Shown in pieces: positions 9,802 through 18,398 of a stretch of 64,000 bases of DNA. This DNA is from Methanococcoides alaskense (GTDB lineage Archaea > Halobacteriota > Methanosarcinia > Methanosarcinales > Methanosarcinaceae): contig NZ_JAVDQI010000001.1 of the NCBI RefSeq assembly GCF_031454185.1, forward strand, positions 570,749-634,748. The letters run 5' to 3'. The position numbers were made by a program, and so were the translations under genes. The stretch's first letter is position 1; the number at the start of each line of letters is the position of its first letter. The notes beneath the pieces are model-generated. The model was not told the DNA's origin. It did not search any database and worked only from the letters and a program-made list of their open reading frames with translations.

Positions 9802-11249
9802 AGATAATCCCCCAGATTGTACTGACGTGGTTTTGCATGCACATCCCCCTTCTCCACGGGCTTCTTTTCAGGATCTTCCGGGGTATCATCATCAGAGTCT
9901 TTCAACGTTTCGTCATCAGAAACAGTTTCAATCGTGCTTGCTGTGATCATATTGGTATCTTGAACTTCCGGGACCTGTTCGGAAATATTATCAGGGACGT
10001 ACTTTTCAGCCGGTTCAGCTATTGTTTCGCCATGGTTATCCACCACATCGATTTCGGCCTTTCCGTACTCACCCACTACCTGAGAGCTGTCCCGAAGACC
10101 GACATTCAAAACAGGGACTGAAAAATCGATCGTGGATAGCAAAACACCTATTTTAGACTCTGTTTCAAGATCTACCTTTGTTTTCGGAACTGAGCTGTCC
10201 CTTACCACCTCATCGATGAGGATACCGCCACTGGTAAGCGTCATATTCTTTATTTCCCTTTTGACAGCTTCTTCAGGATCCGAGAAAGAGACTTCGACAT
10301 CCATATCTTCAGAGACTCCCTCGCCATGCCGCATATCCCGTATGCGCGTCACAAGAGCTTCCTGTTTTGCAAGGAGGTCCTCTATCTCATTATAAGAAAT
10401 GGATACATCGGAATTGCCGGAGATATCCAGGAAGACGACCTTCCCGGCAACATCGTAGCCTTTGATAGTATTAATGATAAGTTCGTAAGCGGCATCTTTT
10501 TCCCTGAGCTCCACAGGAATGAAAAGAAAATCCCTTGTGACTATATTACGCCGACTGATATCGAGACCATCATCGTTGATAGTAATGATGTTATAGGTCC
10601 GAGGATCGCTCTCTGATGCACTATTACGTTCAGTACTTCCACAATAGGTAGCCCATGTACTGCCCACCTTTGTTTTTTCATTCTTGTGGTAATCACCCAG
10701 AAGTATGGCATGAAGATCAAATGGAAGGGAGCTTATCACATCCTCACAATCCCATTCCCCAAATGGGAACGGTGCCATTAACTGATGCATAACGAGAAGG
10801 TTCCACTCCCCGCAATTCTCAGCAGTGAAATCGGAATAATCATAAAGGGGTATCTTAGATCGTGGAACATTATCGATACCGTAAATAGCAACACCGTCGA
10901 TCAGAAATGGCCTAGTGCCAAGTCTTGATGCAATGTCCATACTCTCGAAAAGGTCCAGCCATTGAGTGTGCTGTTTGCTTTCATGATTACCTACGATGGA
11001 GAGAAAAGGAATTTTCTGTCGTTTTAATTTGGAAAGGATCTTGATGGTATCAAGAATATCCTCCAGGGTAGGATTCCTTGAATCGAAAAGATCGCCTGCA
11101 TGGACAACAGCATCCACTTTCATATCAATGGCATCATCGATCACACTGGAAAAGGCATTGATGAAATCCTGTCTGCGTACCTCACTATGATATTGACGAT
11201 AACCAATATGAGTGTCACCAGTATGCAGTATTCTGATCTCCCTCTCCAT
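9798..11249 (-). CDS. mre11: DNA double-strand-break repair nuclease Mre11
   Basis: Mre11 is a Mn-dependent exo/endonuclease that resects broken ends with Rad50. The phosphodiesterase motifs appear in order: HTGDTHIGYRQYH (residues 9-21), VHAGDLFDSRNPT, SIVGNHES, MHQL and GDYHKNEKTKVG. The protein is 483 residues, with an acidic Glu/Asp/Pro-rich tail of roughly 110 residues before the terminal YNLGDYL. That tail may hold a Rad50-contact or regulatory peptide. The gene starts a leftward unit opposite pgi, with a 184-base divergent region between them. Confidence 0.96.
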   Translation of the reverse strand: MEREIRILHTGDTHIGYRQYHSEVRRQDFINAFSSVIDDAIDMKVDAVVHAGDLFDSRNPTLEDILDTIKILSKLKRQKIPFLSIVGNHESKQHTQWLDLFESMDIASRLGTRPFLIDGVAIYGIDNVPRSKIPLYDYSDFTAENCGEWNLLVMHQLMAPFPFGEWDCEDVISSLPFDLHAILLGDYHKNEKTKVGSTWATYCGSTERNSASESDPRTYNIITINDDGLDISRRNIVTRDFLFIPVELREKDAAYELIINTIKGYDVAGKVVFLDISGNSDVSISYNEIEDLLAKQEALVTRIRDMRHGEGVSEDMDVEVSFSDPEEAVKREIKNMTLTSGGILIDEVVRDSSVPKTKVDLETESKIGVLLSTIDFSVPVLNVGLRDSSQVVGEYGKAEIDVVDNHGETIAEPAEKYVPDNISEQVPEVQDTNMITASTIETVSDDETLKDSDDDTPEDPEKKPVEKGDVHAKPRQYNLGDYL

Positions 11250-11369
11250 GCCTCATTGTATGTTCTTTTGTATCTTAAGGTTGCTGTTTTAGTGACATTG
11301 CGCCTCTTTGTTTATTATAAGATAGGAGTTAAATTTAAAATGTAGTATAGACCTATTAAACAGTAGAAA

Positions 11370-11634
11370 GCGGGGAATGTGGCCTTTGAACAGCTCTTGG
11401 CTGGCTGCAGCTTTTACTTGAAAAGGTGATATAATGGGACATAAGGTAGAATTAGGGGGAGTGGAAATGCAGCCTGACATAGGGATGTTGCATGACATGA
11501 ATGTGGGAAATGTGGCTGAGGTACAGCTTTTGACTGGCCACAGCTGTTACTTGAAAGGTGATATAATGGGATACACAATTGAATTCGGGGGAGTGGAAAG
11601 ACAGCCTAACATACGGATGTTACATGATATGAAA
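11370..11634 (+). repeat. Diverged 132-bp tandem duplication covering the pgi leader and start
   Basis: Two copies lie head to tail, about 11370-11502 and 11503-11634. Both contain the block ending in TTACTTGAAA(A)GGTGATATAATGGG, meaning a Shine-Dalgarno-like GGTGAT plus an ATG, followed by about 22 codons (VELGGVEMQPDIGMLHDM in copy 1 against IEFGGVERQPNIRMLHDM in copy 2). The two ATGs are 132 bases apart, exactly 44 codons, so copy 1 reads in frame into copy 2. The copies differ at many positions, so the duplication is not recent. Confidence 0.9.
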
Positions 11635-12297
11635 GAGGTCGTTTATGACCACGAATGGTTCGGATCAGTGGATGATATGGAACTATACTATATGTTCAGG
11701 CATCTTTCATTGTCTGAGGAAGACTTGAAAATAATTAACAAGTCGCATCTTCGTTATGATATCACAGTAATTCCTCCGGCTATGTTCGGAAGTGAGTTCA
11801 TCAAGACCGCCGGCCATTATCATCCAAATGTACCGGGACAGGAGATATCCTACCCTGAGGTATACCAGGTGCTTGAAGGCGAAGCAACATACATTCTGCA
11901 AAAACATGTGGGAGATGACGTTGTGGATACGGTCGTCATTAAAGCAAAAAAGGGCGACATTGCGCTGATCCCTCCTGATTACGGGCATGTGACGGTAAAC
12001 GCTTCCGACGAGATCCTTAAGATGGCAAACTGGGTCTGCTGTGATTTTTCTTCCAGTTATGCACCTTTCAGAGATATGGAAGGAGGGGCTTATTATCTGT
12101 TAGAGTCCGGATTCATGAAGAACCATCATTATGAGAACCTTCCGGAAATAAGGTACATAACTCCGACAGATATTCCTGAATTTGGCCTTTTCTGTGGCAG
12201 GGACATGTACGACCTTGTGAATGATACTGAAAAACTTGAATTCCTTAAAAGTCCACAAAATTTTGCAGGTGTGTTTGAAAGTATTATCAATGTCTGA
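11566..12297 (+). CDS. pgi: Glucose-6-phosphate isomerase, archaeal cupin type
   Basis: This enzyme interconverts glucose-6-phosphate and fructose-6-phosphate in gluconeogenesis and glycogen metabolism, using a metal-dependent cupin rather than the bacterial PGI fold. The cupin signature is clear: KTAGHYHPNVPGQEISYPEV, then YQVLEGEATYILQ and DIALIPPDYGHVTVN, giving the metal-binding His/His/Glu/His set. I chose the second ATG because RMLHDMKEVVYDHEWF aligns with where family members begin, giving 243 residues. An in-frame ATG at 11434 would add 44 residues from the tandem leader duplication (287 residues). Confidence 0.9.
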   Translation: MGYTIEFGGVERQPNIRMLHDMKEVVYDHEWFGSVDDMELYYMFRHLSLSEEDLKIINKSHLRYDITVIPPAMFGSEFIKTAGHYHPNVPGQEISYPEVYQVLEGEATYILQKHVGDDVVDTVVIKAKKGDIALIPPDYGHVTVNASDEILKMANWVCCDFSSSYAPFRDMEGGAYYLLESGFMKNHHYENLPEIRYITPTDIPEFGLFCGRDMYDLVNDTEKLEFLKSPQNFAGVFESIINV

Positions 12298-12384
12298 TAA
12301 TACAACTTTCTTTTTTTTCATTGTAGCCCAGACACAAAACTCTAATACAGTAATTTCCTTACTTTAGAGAAACGAGAGCTACCT

Positions 12385-13143
12385 ATGATCAAACAACCCA
12401 ATCGCGTACAATTCACTTCCTCCCGCATTGAAGACCTTATGTACAGGACCACTTTTGATCCGGAAAATATGACTGGCGAACTGATAGTGAACCTGTCCCT
12501 TGTAAAGGAACAAGATCTCGAAGCCGTTCTGGAGGTATATAACCTTGTCATCAGAAGCGGATTATCGGTCAGCCCTTTCCTGAAGATAATAAAAAGTGGA
12601 GAGACCATCGGCGATCTGAAGATAGCACAAGGAGATGTTGGAATTGCTACTGTTTGCAGCATAACCATCGATGGAGTTCTTTTGAAGGGCGGCGTTATGA
12701 TAAATCCTCGCTTTGGAGGAGTGGTACAGATAAAGAACGGGCAACCGGTTCGTTTTACTGATGTGGTCACTTATGCCAGTACCACCATTGACCCCCTCGA
12801 GGTCCTAATGTCCCAGGACATAACATCGGTCACGAAGATGCTGAGAACAGGTTCCGGCAAGATCCTTGCAAATCTCAGGGAAGCTCCCCTAGTAGCAAGG
12901 GATGATATCGACCATATCCTTTCAGACCTAATGGAAGCTGGCCTTAGCGGAATAATGGAGGTAGGGGAGCCAAATACTCGTGTGCTGGATGTTCCTGTTG
13001 AACGTGACCATTTAGGCGTTGTTGTTATTGGAGGGACCAACCCCATGGCAATGGCGAAGGAACAAGGTTTTGAGGTCCGCACTAGTGCAATGTCAGCGCT
13101 CATTGGCATTGACAGTATGAAGCACATCGAGGACCTTATCTAA
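12385..13143 (+). CDS. nrpRII: NrpR-domain nitrogen regulator without DNA-binding domain (NrpRII type)
   Basis: NrpR is the 2-oxoglutarate-sensing repressor of nitrogen-assimilation genes in methanogens. This 252-residue protein is a single NrpR effector domain (GVGIATVCSITIDG-like core, VMINPRFGGVVQI, GGTNPMAMAKEQGFEV) with no N-terminal helix-turn-helix. In Methanosarcina, NrpRI carries the helix-turn-helix and NrpRII is the companion lacking it, and this protein fits the second. It would act through an NrpRI encoded elsewhere. It ends 4 bases before the convergent recJ-like gene. Confidence 0.85.
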   Translation: MIKQPNRVQFTSSRIEDLMYRTTFDPENMTGELIVNLSLVKEQDLEAVLEVYNLVIRSGLSVSPFLKIIKSGETIGDLKIAQGDVGIATVCSITIDGVLLKGGVMINPRFGGVVQIKNGQPVRFTDVVTYASTTIDPLEVLMSQDITSVTKMLRTGSGKILANLREAPLVARDDIDHILSDLMEAGLSGIMEVGEPNTRVLDVPVERDHLGVVVIGGTNPMAMAKEQGFEVRTSAMSALIGIDSMKHIEDLI

Positions 13144-13146
13144 ACC

Positions 13147-14532
13147 TCATCTTTTTAGTTGTTTGCCAATAACGGCATCAAGCTTTTTTATAAACTCTTC
13201 TTTTGCACTTTCAGGGATCGTAGCTCCGGCTGCAATATCATGCCCGCCTCCTGCACCATTGACCTCTGCAGCGGTCATTGACATGGCTTCAGAGAGATTG
13301 AGCCCTTTGCGTATCAGGTCCTGCGTACCGCGTGCCGACACTTTTACGCCATCCTTTGCGTCTGCGAATGCGATTATGGGCAGATTTCGATTACCGATAA
13401 CGGATGTGCTCATGCCTGCAATAATGCCCACTATGGTCTCAAGTATGCTCGAACCGGCATCAAAATACTGAAGATTGTCGAGCTGGGTCACACCTTGCTC
13501 TTTGACGAACATAAGTCCATTGACAAGGTTCTGCCTGTGCTCGCTCAGAAGCTTCTTTGCAGATTCGTATGCTTCACCCCTGTCACCCATGCACACTGCC
13601 AGTCCGATATCGGCGTGACCATATCGTGCGGTTGCATTCAGCAAGGTGGAATATTCGGAAGCATCCCTCATCTCAGTACCTTCCTTTTCATTGGTGAGCA
13701 GATACACTTCCCCGATCAGACGCTCGATCTTATAGGGAGGAAGCCCTGCCCGGAGACAGTACTGGACAAGAGCTGATACGATCTTCTGTTTATCCATCTG
13801 CCCAATATCGATCCAGCGCCTCCATCGTTCATCCCCGCCGAACTGTATCCCAAGGTCGTGAAGAAATCCTATACAGGCATCTTCATTACCGGTAAGTCCG
13901 GGCAGATATGGGTCTGACGCATACTGGAGCAGTTTGAAGACCGGACGGGTCTGTTTTCCAAAGAGCATTATATCCTTTTCAAAACTGAGAACACCTGCCT
14001 GGGCGCCCTCTTCGAGAATATATCGATTTAGACCGGTAAGATGGCCTTTTTTAAGATGTTGAAGGTCCCCTACTGCGCCCACTATAGCAAGGTCTGCAAG
14101 ATCTTTATTGTCCCCGAGGGCATTTGCCAGGATATAGGTCATCCCAGAGCCGCTAAGCTCGTATGAGCCATTGAAGCCATAAAGATGAGGATTGAGGTGA
14201 TGTTCCATTTCACCCCTTGGCTGATGGTGATCAGCGATAACTGCATTTATTCCGTGAGCATTGAGAGAGTTGATCATCCCGCTTCCAAGGTCAGTAAAAA
14301 TGACAAGTTCCGGATTAAGGTTCGCTATTGATTCGATCTCCACCTCATCGAGCTGTTTTACAAAATGGATGGAATGTTCGATCCCTGCTCTCTCCAGTGC
14401 TTTGCATATTATCCCTGCAGAGGTCAACCCATCCGCATCTATATGTGAGACCACATATACAGAACCTTGATCTTTAATTATGGATGAACACTCCATAGCT
14501 TTTGATCTGATCTCCTGAATTCTTTCCAACAT
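13147..14532 (-). CDS. RecJ-like DHH-family single-strand exonuclease
   Basis: This belongs to the DHH phosphoesterase superfamily, which includes archaeal RecJ/GAN exonucleases used in replication and repair. Motifs seen: SHIDADGLTSAG (residues about 30-41), FTDLGSG, the DHH triad in VIADHHQPRG, and the DHHA1 nucleic-acid-binding signature NGAGGGHDIAAGATIP near residue 430. The 461-residue length agrees with archaeal RecJ-like proteins. It lies 20 bases downstream of a Hjc-like nuclease gene, suggesting a small repair operon. DHH oligoribonuclease activity is an alternative that sequence alone cannot exclude. Confidence 0.88.
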   Translation of the reverse strand: MLERIQEIRSKAMECSSIIKDQGSVYVVSHIDADGLTSAGIICKALERAGIEHSIHFVKQLDEVEIESIANLNPELVIFTDLGSGMINSLNAHGINAVIADHHQPRGEMEHHLNPHLYGFNGSYELSGSGMTYILANALGDNKDLADLAIVGAVGDLQHLKKGHLTGLNRYILEEGAQAGVLSFEKDIMLFGKQTRPVFKLLQYASDPYLPGLTGNEDACIGFLHDLGIQFGGDERWRRWIDIGQMDKQKIVSALVQYCLRAGLPPYKIERLIGEVYLLTNEKEGTEMRDASEYSTLLNATARYGHADIGLAVCMGDRGEAYESAKKLLSEHRQNLVNGLMFVKEQGVTQLDNLQYFDAGSSILETIVGIIAGMSTSVIGNRNLPIIAFADAKDGVKVSARGTQDLIRKGLNLSEAMSMTAAEVNGAGGGHDIAAGATIPESAKEEFIKKLDAVIGKQLKR

Positions 14533-14552
14533 TTATATGCCACCTTTTACCA

Positions 14553-15053
14553 TTACTCAAGAATTCTTATGCCGCCTCTCCATTTTGTAGGTTCGATAAG
14601 ATAATGTCCTTTTTTCCTTTCCATCTCAGGATAGGTTTGTATCTCTTCAACAGTGTATTTCAACGATGTTTCATCGTTGTACCGTTCCCTCAACTCATCC
14701 CAGGGGATGATGTGTGCTTTTCTGGATTTTCCAGCACCCATTCTTAATTCTACCGCGAGATAGCCTGTACGCCCCGACCTTCTCAGAAAGTCAGATATGC
14801 GGACTATCTGGTGAGCACCCTTTTTATCAACTGTGAAATGCTGGGTAAAATAAAGTGCGTTTGCACCCTTTTCAACCGAAATGCTCTTGCATTCTATGCC
14901 CAGGTAGTAATCCGGGTTAAGGGAATCCACCAGTACATCCAGGAACTGCGGCGTGAATCGGTGCTGTTTGAGCCTATGTGCGATCCCCCTTACATCAGCA
15001 TCTTCAAAAAAAGCATTGAAAGATAGTACAAGTTCCCTCTCGAATTCTGTCAT
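14553..15053 (-). CDS. Hjc-like PD-(D/E)XK nuclease
   Basis: The 166-residue protein has the nuclease core of archaeal Holliday-junction-resolvase-like enzymes: FERELVLSF at the N-terminus, the acidic residue in FLDVLVDS, the E-x-K motif in YLGIECKS, and HQIVRISDFLRRSGRTGYLAVEL as the following helix-strand. It is longer than classical Hjc (about 120-140 residues) and lacks the usual Gly-rich start, so it may be a divergent paralogue. It is the first gene of a two-gene unit with the RecJ-like gene. Confidence 0.65.
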   Translation of the reverse strand: MTEFERELVLSFNAFFEDADVRGIAHRLKQHRFTPQFLDVLVDSLNPDYYLGIECKSISVEKGANALYFTQHFTVDKKGAHQIVRISDFLRRSGRTGYLAVELRMGAGKSRKAHIIPWDELRERYNDETSLKYTVEEIQTYPEMERKKGHYLIEPTKWRGGIRILE

Positions 15054-15154
15054 GTGTTTACCATTGAATTTTGTGTTTAGATATTGTTGTCCTCTCTTAT
15101 ATTCCTTCTTCCACCGGCGTTACATTGATGTATCAGGCTTATAATGTAGGTACA

Positions 15155-15334
15155 ATGAACAAAAAGACAATGGAAATCTTGCTGGCTATTGGTTCGGTCG
15201 TTGTATTCGTAGTGCTTCTTATAATGGTTCACGCAACGGGTATGGAGCCACAAGGATATGGTTTTTTAGGAGCTTTAGTGCTATTCGTACTGACAGTATC
15301 CCTTGCAGGCATTAAATTGACAAATATAGAGTAA
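15155..15334 (+). CDS. Small two-helix membrane protein, unknown
   Basis: The 59-residue product starts MNKKTMEILL and has two hydrophobic segments (about residues 8-27 and 35-53) separated by HATGMEPQGYG. That predicts a hairpin in the membrane with a short loop. The ATG at 15155 was preferred because the in-frame extension upstream to 15071 has no homology-like features and would cover the divergent promoter region. No function can be assigned. Confidence 0.55.
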   Translation: MNKKTMEILLAIGSVVVFVVLLIMVHATGMEPQGYGFLGALVLFVLTVSLAGIKLTNIE

Positions 15335-15517
15335 GACATTTCAAAATCGCTGATCACGCAGTTGTTTCAATAGTAGCCATCCCAACTATTGAATAGGACC
15401 AGGTCTTATTTTAGATATAGAACAGGCACTTGCCACCGTTCGAGGTCACGTGAACTGGTAGTCCAGATATTTGATGAATGATCAGCAAACATAATAAATG
15501 TAAAAAGTGTGGGGAGA

Positions 15518-15537
15518 GGTCGGTATAAATACCGACC
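15518..15537. terminator. Perfect 9-bp hairpin between convergent genes
   Basis: GGTCGGTATAAATACCGACC is a perfect inverted repeat with a two-base loop, followed on the plus strand by a pyrimidine-rich tail (TTCTTCTTA). It lies between the small membrane protein (plus) and the DUF1699 gene (minus), so a bidirectional terminator is the simplest reading. An operator is a less likely alternative. Confidence 0.5.
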
Positions 15538-15581
15538 TTCTTCTTAGGGATTTCGTTTTTTCGTTTTTCAAGTGCAGTAAA

Positions 15582-15977
15582 TTACTGCTTCATCAGGAAT
15601 TCAATGAAATCCGGGCTAAGCCTGGTTTCTCTGACCATCTTCTCATTGATCTCTTCTTCAGAGAGACCTTCGTCGCGGTACTCCTTTATTCGATCATAGA
15701 CGCCCTGAGATACTTCGGAATATTCGTTGATATCCTTTCTGTGGCCCCATACATCGCCTTCGAGAAGGTTTATGTCCTGCATTTCAAGATACATCTTTGC
15801 AGACTTGGAGATAGTCTTCTTGTATGAACTTGGAATGTGAAGTGCTTTGACACTTGGACATTTTTTAACAAGCTCGAAGATATCCGTGTTTGATGGTCTG
15901 AATGCAAGGTGGACGATCTCTTCGTTTTCGCTTAACGTCTTAATCTCTTCTTTTGAACTTACGACTCTAATCTTCAT
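15582..15977 (-). CDS. DUF1699-family protein
   Basis: The 131-residue protein starts MKIRVVSSKEEIKTL, and its middle block (FRPSNTDIFELVKKCPSVKA, later LLEGDVWGHRKDINEY) matches what I recall of DUF1699, a family seen mainly in Methanosarcinaceae. It is soluble, has no Cys cluster and ends in a helix-turn-helix-like segment (LSEEEINEKMVRETRLSPDF). The start at 15977 follows a plausible Shine-Dalgarno (AGGAAGGGTC). A near-perfect inverted repeat lies about 60 bases upstream. Its function is unknown. A transcription-related role is suggested only weakly by the C-terminal helices. Confidence 0.75.
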   Translation of the reverse strand: MKIRVVSSKEEIKTLSENEEIVHLAFRPSNTDIFELVKKCPSVKALHIPSSYKKTISKSAKMYLEMQDINLLEGDVWGHRKDINEYSEVSQGVYDRIKEYRDEGLSEEEINEKMVRETRLSPDFIEFLMKQ

Positions 15978-16038
15978 TATTTGACCCTTCCTGTTTTTCG
16001 ATTGTGCCGTGATTATTTTAAGCATTATGTAAAAATTT

Positions 16039-16067
16039 GCATATACAACACATCTATTTGTATATAC
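16039..16067. promoter_or_regulatory. Inverted repeat upstream of DUF1699 gene
   Basis: GCATATACAA and TTGTATATAC are separated by 9 bases, giving two near-perfect half sites about 19 bases centre to centre. The repeat sits in the 257-base gap between the leftward DUF1699 gene (start 15977) and the rightward MBL-fold gene, near an AT-rich promoter-like stretch. The geometry suits a dimeric regulator. It could equally be a pair of TATA elements facing opposite ways. Confidence 0.45.
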
Positions 16068-16234
16068 ACAACCTCTTCTATATAAAGATTATCAGTGTTG
16101 TTTGTAAAAAATTACCAGATGGAAATAAGATTCATACTTAAGGGAATTCGGCAGTTTTAAGATATATTGTACCATTAATGCCAGCATAAGTTCAGAAGAT
16201 GCATATTTGACAGAACGTTTCAGGAGACCAGACC

Positions 16235-16891
16235 ATGAAAAGCACGACAATTGGTAATGTATCAATAGAATGGCTAGGCCATGCCGGATTCATATTGCGC
16301 GGGCAGAAAACAGTGATATACATTGATCCATATGCAGTTCCAGATGAGATAGGTCCTGAAGATGAAGCTGACATCATACTTCTGACACACGAACATTTCG
16401 ATCATTGTGACCCAGCTTCCATACGGGCGGTCCGCGGAAGTATGACAACGACATTGATCCCGGAAAAGATGTCATTAGAGTTCAAAGGCGATGCACGCAG
16501 GATCATTGAAGGAGATGAACTCACAGGAGATCTGGCAATAAAGGGAGTGAATATAGAGGTAGTGCCTTCCTACAATCTGAATAAACCAAACCATCCCCGA
16601 GGAGAAGGCGTAGGTTATATAGTCGAACTTGAAGACATAAGGATATATCATGCCGGCGATTCAGACCTGATCCCCGAAATGGCCGAGATACATGCAGATG
16701 TGGTCCTTCTGCCCATAAGTGCAGATTTCACAATGAGTGAAGAAGAGGCAGCAGAAGCGGCCATAACCATAGGACCAAAGGTCGCAATTCCCATGCATTA
16801 TGGCCTTGTTGAAGGTACTGATGCAGACCCACAGAAGTTCAAAGAGCTCATCAATGCAAAGGATCCTAACATCGAAGTTATAATTCTTTAA
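16235..16891 (+). CDS. Metallo-beta-lactamase-fold hydrolase (UPF0173-like)
   Basis: The 218-residue protein has the metal-binding signature LLTHEHFDHCD (the HxHxDH motif), a later IYHAGDSDL and the final IPMHYG, which together bind two metal ions. The overall pattern is that of the UPF0173 / L-ascorbate-6-phosphate-lactonase-like branch. The substrate is unknown. It lies 29 bases upstream of the RNase P protein gene on the same strand and may be co-transcribed with it. Confidence 0.88.
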   Translation: MKSTTIGNVSIEWLGHAGFILRGQKTVIYIDPYAVPDEIGPEDEADIILLTHEHFDHCDPASIRAVRGSMTTTLIPEKMSLEFKGDARRIIEGDELTGDLAIKGVNIEVVPSYNLNKPNHPRGEGVGYIVELEDIRIYHAGDSDLIPEMAEIHADVVLLPISADFTMSEEEAAEAAITIGPKVAIPMHYGLVEGTDADPQKFKELINAKDPNIEVIIL

Positions 16892-16920
16892 AATGATCAT
16901 GCGTATACACAATAGGTAAT

Positions 16921-17247
16921 ATGTACATGTCCCGAATGAAAAAGAAGCAAAAAAATATTATAAAAGATGTGGCAACTGAGAGGATCGAACGCCTGTTCAA
17001 ACTGGCAGCCGAGGAATACAGCTCCAACCCTGAAAGAAGCGACAGATATGTACAGCTGGCAAGACGTATCGGCATGAAATATCGATTGCGATTCCCACCT
17101 TCCCTGAAACGTAAAATGTGCAGAGGATGCAGCTCATACCTTGTCCCCGGAAGTAGCTCAAGAGTAAGACTTCATGGAAGGTACATGACCATAACATGCC
17201 TTAAGTGCGGACAAGAAGTGAGGATACCATACCATTTAAAAAAATAA
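16921..17247 (+). CDS. rnp4: RNase P protein component 4 (Rpp21)
   Basis: Rpp21 is one of the archaeal RNase P proteins needed to mature tRNA 5' ends. The 108-residue protein has the Rpp21/Rpr2 layout: a basic helical N-terminus (ERIERLFKLAAEEYSSNPER, then YVQLARRIGMKYRLRFPP), and a zinc ribbon made by CRGC near residue 69 and CLKC near residue 97. Further in-frame ATGs lie 3 and 5 codons in, so the exact start is uncertain. It neighbours the tRNA-Ser and SRP RNA genes. Confidence 0.92.
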   Translation: MYMSRMKKKQKNIIKDVATERIERLFKLAAEEYSSNPERSDRYVQLARRIGMKYRLRFPPSLKRKMCRGCSSYLVPGSSSRVRLHGRYMTITCLKCGQEVRIPYHLKK

Positions 17248-17252
17248 GCTGT

Positions 17253-17492
17253 TCAGATCCCGGCAACCAGGTTCAGCAGTTTAACAATAAGATATACTCC
17301 AACGAGCATTCCAATTCCCATTATTGCGAAGATAAGGATGTTCCTGAGTACTTCGTTCTTTTCAGAACCTGCACGTATTCCGAATGCACCACAGGTACCA
17401 CCTGAACAACCGCCACAACCATCCGACTTGTGGCCCTTTTTTTCCACAGGCACTTCATTGAGCACAGGGATTATCAGTTTACCATCGACCAT
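17253..17492 (-). CDS. Small Cys-rich single-pass membrane protein, unknown
   Basis: The 79-residue product has a Gly/Cys cluster (CGGCSGGTCGAFG, residues about 26-38) followed by one transmembrane helix (ILIFAIMGIGMLVGVYLIV) near the C-terminus. The Cys spacing CxxCxxxxC resembles small metal- or Fe-S-binding patches but matches no family I know. It is convergent with rnp4, with only 5 bases between the stop codons. Confidence 0.6.
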   Translation of the reverse strand: MVDGKLIIPVLNEVPVEKKGHKSDGCGGCSGGTCGAFGIRAGSEKNEVLRNILIFAIMGIGMLVGVYLIVKLLNLVAGI

Positions 17493-17562
17493 TATCTAAG
17501 CCTACCATTCCTTTTTCGATCATAATTAAAAAAAGCATAGTCAACAAAAGATATAAAAGGAC

Positions 17563-17646
17563 GACGAGAGGGGGATTCGAACCCCCGAGGTGCCGGGCAC
17601 CACAGGATTAGCAATCCTGCGCCATACCGGGCTTGGCTATCTCGTC
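17563..17646 (-). tRNA. tRNA-Ser (GCT anticodon)
   Basis: The 84-base cloverleaf has acceptor strands GACGAGA and TCTCGTC, a long class II variable arm (TGGTGCCCGGCACC region) and a T-arm with GGTTCGAATC. The anticodon loop holds GCT (stem CAGGATTGCTAATCCTG), reading AGC/AGU serine codons. CCA is not encoded. The gene lies 78 bases downstream of the SRP RNA gene on the same strand. Linkage of 7S RNA and tRNA-Ser is also known in Methanothermus. Confidence 0.95.
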
Positions 17647-17724
17647 ATTAAGAGTTATTTTCACGCCAATGCGATTCCATAAAGGCAATAGCATTATATA
17701 ACGCTTTTCGTTAGAAGTGCAAAG

Positions 17725-18039
17725 TGGCGGGCATACCGCGAGTTGCTGAACATCACAGACCCAAATGATCTGTGATCTCTCCTCCACCCCGCAGCCCTCC
17801 AAGCGACAAATGTCAATGGTAGGTCTGCTCCCTTCCGGGCCTCGACTGGTTCCCACTGCAAAGATAGGTGAACCAATTCTCCAATTGGTCCTCCTACCAA
17901 CATCATCCAAGCAGGACGGGGCTTCTACGTTGAGATCACAGGTTTGAATCTGATCAAAACAACTTCTTTTGGCTTCGTCTCCCGCATATCGGCGATTTCG
18001 GGTTACAGGTAACGCCGGCCTACCCAGACTAGCCCGCCA
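17725..18039 (-). ncRNA. ffs: Signal recognition particle RNA (7S RNA)
   Basis: About 315 bases with complementary ends (GGCGGGCTAG at the 5' end, GCCCGCC at the 3' end) that form helix 1. Near the 5' end is the archaeal Alu-domain sequence GGTAGGCCGGCG with GTTACCTGTAACCCG. Helix 8 carries the universal SRP54-binding motif GAGGCCCGGAAGGGAGCAG. These are diagnostic for archaeal SRP RNA. A TATA-like stretch (ACTTTTATTA, about 18061-18070) lies roughly 25 bases upstream of the 5' end. Open reading frames over this stretch are not genes. Confidence 0.95.
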
Positions 18040-18154
18040 CGCATAGTTATGCTTTACAGGTAATAAAAGTATTCCTATCACGCATGCAACAATGGAAGAA
18101 CAACTGTACGAATATAGTTATACGATGTAGTAGTAAACTGTATATGGTGAGAAA

Positions 18155-18394
18155 ATGGAAGAATTAATGGGTTTTGTTACCGGAAACAAGAACAGACAGA
18201 AATTATTGGCCTTACTCGAATCCAGAGGACAGTTGGAAGGAGCACGCATCGCTAAGAACATGCATATTGCAAAAATATCTGCGGATAAGATACTCGAAGA
18301 ACTCACCGCAAAAGAGCTTATAGTTGAGGAAAGTGGAGTTTACAAACTCACAGAACTTGGCACAACGGTTGCAAGGACCGTACTTTCAATATAA
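18155..18394 (+). CDS. Small winged-helix protein, unknown
   Basis: The 79-residue protein has the helix-turn-helix outline FVTGNKNRQKLLALLESRG, then a helix with IAKNMHI and a recognition-like helix ISADKILEELTAKELI, then a wing (VEESGVYKLTELG). This resembles archaeal minimal winged-helix regulators such as those fused to KaiC or signal domains. No effector domain is present. It is convergent with the KaiC-like gene and ends at a terminator-like hairpin. Confidence 0.7.
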   Translation: MEELMGFVTGNKNRQKLLALLESRGQLEGARIAKNMHIAKISADKILEELTAKELIVEESGVYKLTELGTTVARTVLSI

Positions 18395-18398
18395 AATG

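Noticed and set aside
11434..11565. The first leader copy as a separate small gene
   Set aside because: It runs in frame without a stop into pgi, so it is an alternative N-terminus, not an independent gene.
17608..18081. 157-codon leftward frame and a nested 70-codon frame
   Set aside because: They lie over the tRNA-Ser and SRP RNA genes; the frames follow from GC-rich structured RNA.
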